5,065 nucleotides of DNA, taken from NCBI GenBank assembly GCA_019242465.1, contig JAFAVL010000693.1, forward strand, positions 1-5,065. The letters are read 5' to 3'. The notes beneath the pieces were generated by a model. That model made no database searches. It was not told the origin of the DNA and saw only the letters and a list, made by a program, of their open reading frames with translations. Position 1 is the stretch's first letter; each line of letters starts with the position of its first letter. Shown here one piece after another: positions 1-5,065 of the stretch. This DNA comes from Chroococcidiopsidaceae cyanobacterium CP_BM_RX_35. GTDB taxonomy: Bacteria > Cyanobacteriota > Cyanobacteriia > Cyanobacteriales > Chroococcidiopsidaceae. The translations under genes and the position numbers were made by a program.

Positions 1-3000
1 CGAGAGAAGGGCGGGTGCGGAGAATTTGCGCCCAGCCGAGTACAGTATTCAGCGGGTTGCGGAGTTCATGTGACAAGTTTGATAAAAATTCGTCTTTAGC
101 CCGATTAGCAGCCTCGGCTTGTTGCCGGGCTGACTGTTCCTGGCTCAGAAGCTGCGATCGCTCTAATTCAAACTGCTTGCGCTCGGTGATGTCTTCTATC
201 GACAGCAAAATCCTTTGAGTATCCCCTACGGGAATAATCCTCCAACCATTTAGCAGCATGGTTTTCTGCCCAATCTGATCAAAATTATGCTCGACCTCAA
301 AGTTTTGCAGGGTGGTATCGTTGACCAAAATATCTTCCAGGAGCGATTGCAGTCCAGGTATGTTCCATTGACCGTTGCCCAGATCAAAAATGAGGGATTG
401 GGAGACCTCTTGGGGTGAAACCTGAAACGTTTCATAGAACGAGTGATTGGCTGTGTTCACCCGGAAATCAGAATCCAGCACGATTAGTGGCACTTGTACT
501 GTTTCCACGATCGCTTCCGCATAATTCCGGGCGGCTGCTAGCCTGGTGGCACTGCGTTTGAGGGCATCAATATCGAGCAACACCAACACCACGCCATCAA
601 TCTGATTTTCTGTGGTGCGATAAGGGCGGATGCGGAGAGTATACCAATGTCCCCCTTGGGTTTGCACCTCTCGCTCTTCGATACTAAGGGTTTCCAGCAC
701 CTCCAAGATCAACGGTTCTAAGTCGGGAATGTTGAGATTCGCTCTGATGTCGCTGAGGGGTCGTCCGGCATCGGTGGGAATGAAGTTGAATAACCTCTGC
801 GCCATGGGTGTGAACCGTCGAATGCGTAAGTCGTTTGTCAACATCAAAATCGGAATGTTGATGCTGGCAAGCAAATTGGTTAGATCGTTGTTGACCTGGT
901 GCAATTCCACATTGCGGCTGCGAAGTTCTTCGTTAGTGGTGTTGAGTTCTTCGTTGGTTGCCTGAATCTCTTCTTTGGCAGTTTCCAATTCCTCATTAGT
1001 GCTTTGCATCTCCTCGTTGCTCGACAAAATTTCTTCATTGGCAACTTTAAGGTCTTGATTGACACGCTCCTGCTCTTGAATCACCGCTTGCAGATACTCC
1101 TGAGTCGCCGTTCGCTCCTGGGTTGCAGCAGCAAGTTCCTGCCTTAGCCGAGCATTCTCTCGCTCTAAATCTCCCTGAGGGCTTTCAGGATCAACGGGGT
1201 TAAGGCTGCTAACGATGGGTGGAGCATCTTCAAATAGAACTAAAAAGCGGCGTTCTTCAGCAGGCAGAACCTTAAATGGAATCACCTGAAGATTGACGAC
1301 TCTAGAGTGAGCGCCCTCTTCCAGGCGTAGTCCTTCCTTTCTGACTGGCTTCTCTTGCCGTTGAGCCTGATAAATGGCGGCACGTAGCTCGACCAGCAAG
1401 CCCTCTCGCACCAAGTTGAATAAGTTGAAGTTAGCGACTCCAGAGACAAGTTTTAGGTAGAGATCGATTTCTCCCCGCAGTTGCAGCACCTGCATCTTGT
1501 CGTCGGTTACTACACCCACCGGGGCATAGTGATTAACGATCAGTTGATCGACCTTTTTGTGTAAGTCAAAACCTTCTAAAGGAGCCTGATTCATCCGAGA
1601 AAGGCGATCACTCACCCTAACGGTCGGGTAGCTGCTGGGGACAAACGAAAACGTGGGACGAGTCGCAGTTAGCTTCTTGGCATAAATTCTGTACTTTCTC
1701 TCGATTAAAGTAAACAGGTCTGAATATTGACCTGTGCTTTCTGACGTGCCGAGCAGCAGAAAGCCGGTCGGCTTGAGGCTGTAATGGAAGATGGGCAAGA
1801 TCCGCTTTTGCAGCGAGTCTTCCAAATAGATCAGTACATTGCGGCAGCTAATCAGATCGAGATTAGAAAACGGCGGATCGCTGCCCAGGTCTTGGCGGGC
1901 AAACACACAGAGTTCGCGCACTGCTTTACTAATTTGGTAGCTACCTCCCTCAATGGTATAAAAGAATTTGCGGCGGCGCTCTGGCGAGACCCCTACCATC
2001 TGATTCTCTAGATAATTGCCTGATCTGGCTTTGTCGATCGCCTGCTCGCTAATATCGGTGGCAAAAATCTGGATCGGTGGCTGGGTGACTTGCTCCGCCA
2101 AAAACTCCAGCAGGCAGATGGCGATCGAGTAAACCTCCTCGCCTGTTGAGCAGCCTGCTACCCAAATCCGAATTGGAGATTCTGCCGACTTATCTTGCGT
2201 AATCGTCGGGAAGACTTGCGTTTTCAGCAGTTCAAAGGCTTCGGGATCGCGGAAAAAGCTGGTGACATGGATAAAAATTTCTTCACACAATGCCTTGACT
2301 TCAGCCGGATGTGCTTGTAGATACCTGACATAGTCTTCTAACTGTTCCAGCTTATACAACAGCATTCGTCGCTGAATCCGCCGATCAAGCGTGTTGGGCT
2401 TGTAGCGGCTAAAGTCAACGCCCGTCGTTGAGCGCAGCAAGGCAAAAATTGTCGCTAAAGCATCTGTAGGTTCAGACGATTCTTCCGTCAAGACTAGCGG
2501 CAGAGGGCAAGCCAACATCAGATTGCGACTGAGATTTGCCAGTTCTTCGGCAATTCTTGCGGGCGGTAGGACAAAATCGACATTCCCCGTGGCAACGGCG
2601 GTGTTGGGCATACCGTCGAATTTTGCGGTGTCTTCACACTGAGCAAATGTCACGCCTCCCGCTGCCTTGATTGCCTTCAGCCCCAGTGAACCGTCTCCAT
2701 CTGACCCCGATAAAACTACGGCGATCGCTTTGTGTCCGCGCTCGGCTGCCAAGGAGGTAAAGAAGGCATCACCTGGCATGTACTTGCTAGTCACCTTCTG
2801 GCGGGGCGACAGTTGCAGCGTGTTGTCGGAGAGCGTCATCTGAGTGTTGGGCGGAATCACATAGACCCGGTTCGGCTCCACCGTCATGCCGTTCTGCACC
2901 TCGCGCACTGGCAGTTGCGTTATTCTGGTGAGAATCTCACTCAACAAACTCTCATGCTCAGGCGATAAATGCTGAATCAGCACAAATGCCATGCCGGTAT

Positions 3001-3166
3001 TGGTGGGCAGATGGCTCAGTAACTGCTCAAAGGCTTCCAAGCCTCCGGCGGAAGCGGCAATACCAACAATGGGAAAGGGAGCTTCTATCCTGTCTTGCTG
3101 CACTGCATCGAGCACGTCCCCAGTGGATTCAGATATCGGTTGCTGAGAGGATTGGTCAGAAGTCAT
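1..3166 (-). CDS. CheB-CheR-PAS-PAS sensor histidine kinase fusion (3' end beyond window)
   Basis: This is a membrane-free, cytoplasmic-looking signalling protein of which 1055 residues are visible, with no stop codon. The CheB-type methylesterase spans about residues 30-212 with no N-terminal receiver. Its triad is intact: S39 in GIAASAGGLEA, H66 in IQHLSPEH and D158 in SGSDGDGSLG. The CheR methyltransferase spans about 234-485, with its N-terminal helical part (D251-M268, RYKPNTLDRRIQRR), SFFRDP at 303-308, the SAM-binding AGCSTGEE at 337-344, FATDIS at 368-373 and RNVLIYL at 442-448. A PAS-like segment follows (533-648), then a coiled coil (about 666-766) with heptads of the NEE type. PAS domains lie at about 767-866 and 875-995, the latter ending EDITERK. 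A short helix leads to the HisKA H-box LSHELRNPL with H1033, encoded at 68-70. The HATPase domain, and any C-terminal receiver, lie outside. By family knowledge, CheB removes and CheR adds methyl groups on glutamates of chemoreceptors; the target here is unknown. ATG at 3166 was chosen because it leads into the CheB fold; GTG at 3178 in the same frame is possible, and an in-frame TAG lies farther upstream. No clear Shine-Dalgarno sequence is visible. Confidence 0.95.
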   Translation of the reverse strand, partial: MTSDQSSQQPISESTGDVLDAVQQDRIEAPFPIVGIAASAGGLEAFEQLLSHLPTNTGMAFVLIQHLSPEHESLLSEILTRITQLPVREVQNGMTVEPNRVYVIPPNTQMTLSDNTLQLSPRQKVTSKYMPGDAFFTSLAAERGHKAIAVVLSGSDGDGSLGLKAIKAAGGVTFAQCEDTAKFDGMPNTAVATGNVDFVLPPARIAEELANLSRNLMLACPLPLVLTEESSEPTDALATIFALLRSTTGVDFSRYKPNTLDRRIQRRMLLYKLEQLEDYVRYLQAHPAEVKALCEEIFIHVTSFFRDPEAFELLKTQVFPTITQDKSAESPIRIWVAGCSTGEEVYSIAICLLEFLAEQVTQPPIQIFATDISEQAIDKARSGNYLENQMVGVSPERRRKFFYTIEGGSYQISKAVRELCVFARQDLGSDPPFSNLDLISCRNVLIYLEDSLQKRILPIFHYSLKPTGFLLLGTSESTGQYSDLFTLIERKYRIYAKKLTATRPTFSFVPSSYPTVRVSDRLSRMNQAPLEGFDLHKKVDQLIVNHYAPVGVVTDDKMQVLQLRGEIDLYLKLVSGVANFNLFNLVREGLLVELRAAIYQAQRQEKPVRKEGLRLEEGAHSRVVNLQVIPFKVLPAEERRFLVLFEDAPPIVSSLNPVDPESPQGDLERENARLRQELAAATQERTATQEYLQAVIQEQERVNQDLKVANEEILSSNEEMQSTNEELETAKEEIQATNEELNTTNEELRSRNVELHQVNNDLTNLLASINIPILMLTNDLRIRRFTPMAQRLFNFIPTDAGRPLSDIRANLNIPDLEPLILEVLETLSIEEREVQTQGGHWYTLRIRPYRTTENQIDGVVLVLLDIDALKRSATRLAAARNYAEAIVETVQVPLIVLDSDFRVNTANHSFYETFQVSPQEVSQSLIFDLGNGQWNIPGLQSLLEDILVNDTTLQNFEVEHNFDQIGQKTMLLNGWRIIPVGDTQRILLSIEDITERKQFELERSQLLSQEQSARQQAEAANRAKDEFLSNLSHELRNPLNTVLGWAQILRTRPSL
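154..161. repeat. HIP1 octamer GCGATCGC
   Basis: A perfect copy of the highly iterated palindrome of cyanobacterial genomes, inside the kinase gene just after the second PAS domain. It is useful mainly as a taxonomic marker. Confidence 0.8.
2721..2728. repeat. HIP1 octamer GCGATCGC
   Basis: A second perfect HIP1 copy, inside the CheB part of the kinase gene just before the catalytic D158 region. Several one-mismatch versions occur elsewhere in the gene. Confidence 0.8.
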
Positions 3167-3182
3167 AGGATAAAGCACGGTA

Positions 3183-3193
3183 CCACAATGTGG
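3183..3193. repeat. Short inverted repeat in the kinase gene leader
   Basis: CCACA and TGTGG flank a single central base, giving a perfect 11-base inverted repeat 17 bases upstream of the kinase start codon. It could be a small regulator site or chance. Confidence 0.3.
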
Positions 3194-3299
3194 CAGCTAA
3201 ATTTTCTATTCCATGGGGGTTTATGTGACATACTTTCGATGCCTATCTTACGAATACGGCAGCATTCTAGTCCCTATCTAGCTCTAGCTTAACAATAAT

Positions 3300-3314
3300 G
3301 GTAACTGTGTGACC
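3300..3314. repeat. Imperfect inverted repeat GGTAAC-TGT-GTGACC
   Basis: The arms GGTAAC (3300-3305) and GTGACC (3309-3314) match at five of six positions around three central bases. The repeat lies about 135 bases upstream of the kinase gene start, where an upstream operator could sit. There is no independent support for function. Confidence 0.25.
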
Positions 3315-3348
3315 TGTCGGCTAGCTCTTTGGCTTCAACGGCGAGAAG

Positions 3349-3379
3349 CCCCGCGCCTTCCTGGAGGGAGGCAACGGGG
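3349..3379. repeat. GC-rich composite hairpin in the spacer
   Basis: An outer stem CCCCG (3349-3353) with CGGGG (3375-3379) encloses an inner 7-pair stem, GCCTTCC (3355-3361) with GGGAGGC (3366-3372), with one G-T pair. The loop is TGGA, and there is a small internal loop (C on one side, AA on the other). No T run follows, so it does not look like a terminator. Its GC richness contrasts with the A/T-rich DNA to its right. It resembles the foldback ends of IS200/IS605-type elements only in a general way, and no transposase is recognisable here. Confidence 0.5.
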
Positions 3380-3712
3380 TAAACGTCCTTTGGTGATGCG
3401 ACACGCCTGTGCGGAATTTGGAAGTGAGGAACTGACTCATTTAGCCTGCAAGATTTCTTCTAGGAAAAGCCAGTCCGAAGTCGTTGTAACTGCCATTAAA
3501 GCAGCTAGGGCATTTTGGGTTATGACTATTCCACCAGTAGAAGTGACGCTGAAGTGTTGCCCAAGAAAGAACCCTTTGCTAATTAATTTTTTGGTAGCAA
3601 ACATGATGGTTGATCTGCGTATGCACTGGTCTAAATTTGAATCTGACTCTGTAGGCGACTTGCTGCGTCAGACATTTTGCCACTCCAACATTTATTGACT
3701 CAACTCTAGAAA

Positions 3713-3743
3713 CTCTTTGCTTTTCGAAAAGAGATTTTTTTTT
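3713..3743 (+). terminator. Possible rho-independent terminator, rightward
   Basis: CTCTTT (3713-3718) pairs with AAAGAG (3728-3733) around a nine-base loop, and a run of nine T residues follows at 3735-3743. An alternative fold uses the perfect palindrome CTTTTCGAAAAG (3719-3731 area). The stem is short and A/T-rich, hence weak. It would end any transcript coming rightward through the spacer and insulate the response regulator promoter. It lies 15 bases after the stop of the unrecognised open frame ending at 3698. Confidence 0.35.
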
Positions 3744-3799
3744 AGATAGACAAAAACTTCTTGAATATTCTGTCTTCATTGAGAACTTTAAAAAAAACA

Positions 3800-3822
3800 T
3801 GTGAAGATTTTGTGAAAAATTT
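3800..3822 (+). promoter_or_regulatory. Tandem direct repeat over the -35 region, possible OmpR/PhoB-type operator
   Basis: TGTGAAGATTT (3800-3810) is followed directly by TGTGAAAAATTT (3811-3822), so the two TGTGAA cores start 11 bases apart, about one helical turn. OmpR/PhoB-family regulators generally bind as dimers to direct repeats with this pitch, often over or just upstream of the -35 element. The gene immediately downstream encodes such a regulator, so autoregulation is a natural inference. The match to any specific known box was not established, and the A/T-rich background weakens the case. Confidence 0.4.
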
Positions 3823-3837
3823 AGTAAATAATATAAG
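3810..3837 (+). promoter_or_regulatory. Candidate sigma-70-type promoter of the response regulator gene
   Basis: TTGTGA (3810-3815, four of six matches to TTGACA) and TATAAG (3832-3837, five of six matches to TATAAT) are 16 bases apart. Transcription would begin near 3843-3845, leaving a leader of roughly 42 bases before the ATG at 3886. The area is A/T-rich, so chance matches are easy and this remains a prediction. The -35 hexamer is embedded in the second unit of a direct repeat. Confidence 0.4.
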
Positions 3838-3838
3838 A

Positions 3839-3858
3839 AGCTATTCTTAAAGATAGCT
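3839..3858. repeat. 20-base near-palindrome at the predicted transcription start
   Basis: The arms AGCTAT (3839-3844) and ATAGCT (3853-3858) pair perfectly. The central bases T3847-T3848 pair with A3849-A3850, so eight of ten positions are symmetrical in DNA, plus one possible G-U pair in RNA. It lies just after the candidate -10 element and 27 bases before the response regulator ATG. It could be an operator for a dimeric repressor or a weak leader hairpin. Confidence 0.5.
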
Positions 3859-3885
3859 CCAAACCACAAGCAGCAACGATCATCT

Positions 3886-5065
3886 ATGAAAATTCTGCTA
3901 GTCGAGGATGATCAGGGTATTGCAGAAGTGTTGAAGAATACTTTGACAGCTCAGCAGTACCTGGTTGATTTGGCGATGGACGGTCAGACTGGGCTGTCCT
4001 TCGCCGAAGCCTTTGCTTATGACTTAGTTCTGTTAGATGTGATGTTGCCAAAGCTGGATGGTATAAATTTTTGCAGAAAACTACGTGCTTGTAAAAATGA
4101 CACCCCAGTCCTGCTTTTGACAGCTTTGGACAGTAGCACTAGCAAAGTCATGGGGTTAGATGCTGGCGCTGATGATTATCTCGTTAAGCCTGTTGACAGC
4201 AAGGAGTTATTGGCTCGGATTCGGGCTGTGGCGCGGCGAGGCAGCCCAACTCTCTCCTCGGCAATAGAGGTGAGAAATCTCAGGCTTGACTCTAGTAGCT
4301 GTAGGGTGACTTGCAATGGACAACTTTTGCATCTGACTGCTAAGGAATATGCTCTCCTGGAACTGCTTCTACGTAACCGTCACCGGATATTTAGCCAAAA
4401 ACTTCTGCTAGAGTATCTTTGGTCATCTGAAGAAATCCCTTTAGAGAATACTCTGAGAGCACATGTCAAGACTTTACGGCAGAAACTGAAGCAAGCTGGG
4501 GCAGATGAATTGATTGAGACAGTCTATGGACTGGGGTATCGGCTCAAACTAGAGGAAGATGAAGTTAAGCATCAGGCAATGGTTCACCCCCAACCCGTTC
4601 AGAGCGATTCCATAACTACAGGAGTTCAGCCCCAACCACAAATCCCCTCGGCACTGACTGCTATTTGGGAGCGGTTTCAGCCTCAGTACATAGCTCATAT
4701 CACAGTCTTAGAACAAGCAATTGCGGCCCTGCTGACAGATACACTAACTGCTGAACTAGAAAAACAGGCACAGCAAAAAGCCCATCTTCTGATCGGGTCG
4801 TTGGCTAGCTTTGGTTTAGTTGAAGCCCCCCGGATCTGCCGCGAGATTGAACTGTTTTTTCGGGCTGGAGTCAAACAGAGCCAAGAAGCTGAACGTCTTG
4901 AGCAACTCGTCACCGCCTTACGGCAAGAACTGGAACAACCAGCCGCAATGCAAACATCTGCTTCTAGGAGTACTAACGTCAAGCAGCAACCCCGCCTGCT
5001 AATTGTGGACTCTGATGCCCAGTTTAGTGAGCAGTTGACTTCAGAGGCCTTAGTCTGGGGAATTC
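3886..5065 (+). CDS. Response regulator REC-wHTH-Hpt-REC (3' end beyond window)
   Basis: This is a multi-domain transcriptional response regulator, open for 393 codons to the window edge. The first receiver (residues 1-118) begins MKILLVEDD. It has acidic residues E7/D8, phosphoacceptor D51 in LLDVMLP, T79 in LLLTA and K101 in VKPVD, so it looks fully functional. The OmpR/PhoB-type winged helix (about 127-222) has LTAKEYALLELL, a recognition helix around N188-L201 and the wing IETVYGLGYRL. A Pro/Gln-rich linker (about 230-255) leads to an Hpt domain (about 256-350) with the phosphotransfer motif AHLLIGS, H300 being the likely phosphorylated residue. A second receiver starts at RLLIVDSD (370-377) and is cut off. 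The domain order matches RcaC of Fremyella diplosiphon as I recall it, but RcaC has a much longer reach from Hpt to its second phospho-aspartate, so I do not assign that symbol. ATG at 3886 is clear from the receiver's first strand, although no good Shine-Dalgarno precedes it. It is divergent from the kinase gene, a plausible partner. Confidence 0.95.
   Translation, partial: MKILLVEDDQGIAEVLKNTLTAQQYLVDLAMDGQTGLSFAEAFAYDLVLLDVMLPKLDGINFCRKLRACKNDTPVLLLTALDSSTSKVMGLDAGADDYLVKPVDSKELLARIRAVARRGSPTLSSAIEVRNLRLDSSSCRVTCNGQLLHLTAKEYALLELLLRNRHRIFSQKLLLEYLWSSEEIPLENTLRAHVKTLRQKLKQAGADELIETVYGLGYRLKLEEDEVKHQAMVHPQPVQSDSITTGVQPQPQIPSALTAIWERFQPQYIAHITVLEQAIAALLTDTLTAELEKQAQQKAHLLIGSLASFGLVEAPRICREIELFFRAGVKQSQEAERLEQLVTALRQELEQPAAMQTSASRSTNVKQQPRLLIVDSDAQFSEQLTSEALVWGI

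Larger units (their letters stand above)
3167..3885. other. Divergent intergenic spacer
   Basis: This stretch separates the start codons of the two divergent signalling genes and must hold the promoters of both. I see three zones. About 3167-3300 is the leader of the kinase gene, where I find no convincing -35/-10 pair on the minus strand, only a small inverted repeat. About 3301-3700 has an unrecognised 129-codon open frame on the plus strand (GTG 3309 to TGA 3698) and a GC-rich composite hairpin; it may be remnant DNA. About 3700-3885 is very A/T-rich and carries a terminator-like hairpin, direct repeats, a promoter candidate and a palindrome. No tRNA, riboswitch or complete insertion element was recognised. 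Confidence 0.8.

Noticed and set aside
15..1147. Several plus-strand open frames (15-218, 630-965, 899-1147)
   Set aside because: They lie opposite the continuous kinase reading frame, whose PAS, coiled-coil and H-box motifs are unmistakable; the Phe/Leu-rich frame at 899-1147 is the antisense of the Glu-rich heptads.
1784..3292. Plus-strand open frames at 1784-2011, 2732-2968, 2986-3168 and 3095-3292
   Set aside because: Three are antisense to the CheB/CheR domains with intact catalytic motifs. The fourth spans the start of that gene and its leader and has no recognisable content.
3300..3700. IS200/IS605 element remnant
   Set aside because: The foldback is suggestive, but I see no transposase motif, no second end and no clear boundary.
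3579..3869. Minus-strand open frame of 96 codons
   Set aside because: It runs through A/T-rich promoter DNA, overlaps the candidate promoter and terminator hairpin, and its Phe/Lys/Ser-rich product reflects base composition rather than a domain.
4695..5002. Open frames opposite and out of frame with the Hpt region
   Set aside because: The in-frame Hpt and second receiver motifs of the response regulator explain this stretch.
3886..5065. Assigning the symbol rcaC
   Set aside because: The domain order is similar, but the spacing from Hpt histidine to second receiver does not fit what I recall of RcaC, and no phycobiliprotein or bilin-sensor gene is visible.

Overview
The window looks like chromosomal DNA of a cyanobacterium, probably a filamentous type with many sensory proteins. 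Three observations support this. There are two perfect copies of the cyanobacterial HIP1 octamer GCGATCGC (154-161 and 2721-2728). The signalling protein architectures are ones abundant in cyanobacteria. Both genes lack a clear Shine-Dalgarno sequence, which is common in that phylum. I cannot name the species.

Layout: two large genes, both cut by the window edges, are transcribed divergently from a 719-base spacer (3167-3885). The minus-strand gene (start codon at 3166, running off the left edge) encodes the first 1055 residues of a CheB methylesterase / CheR methyltransferase / coiled-coil / PAS-PAS / histidine kinase fusion. The phospho-accepting histidine (H1033) lies about 22 codons before the edge, and the ATP-binding domain lies outside. 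The plus-strand gene (ATG at 3886, running off the right edge) encodes the first 393 residues of a multi-domain response regulator. Its order is receiver (D51), OmpR/PhoB-type winged helix, Hpt domain (H300), then the beginning of a second receiver. This is the general order known from the chromatic-acclimation regulator RcaC, but the spacing differs.

The spacer holds no gene I can defend. Its right end (about 3700-3885) is strikingly A/T-rich. It carries a terminator-like hairpin with a T9 run, a tandem 11-12-base direct repeat (TGTGAA...) overlapping a plausible -35 element, a plausible -10 element, and a 20-base near-palindrome at the predicted transcription start. Direct repeats on an 11-base pitch are the usual binding format for OmpR/PhoB-class regulators, so autoregulation is a reasonable hypothesis. 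The middle of the spacer (about 3309-3700) has a GC-rich composite hairpin and an open frame of 129 codons that I do not recognise.

Working model (inference): the fusion protein is the sensor kinase and the divergent regulator is its partner, giving a His-Asp-His-Asp phosphorelay with optional CheB/CheR-type methylation adaptation. The gene order alone does not prove the pairing.
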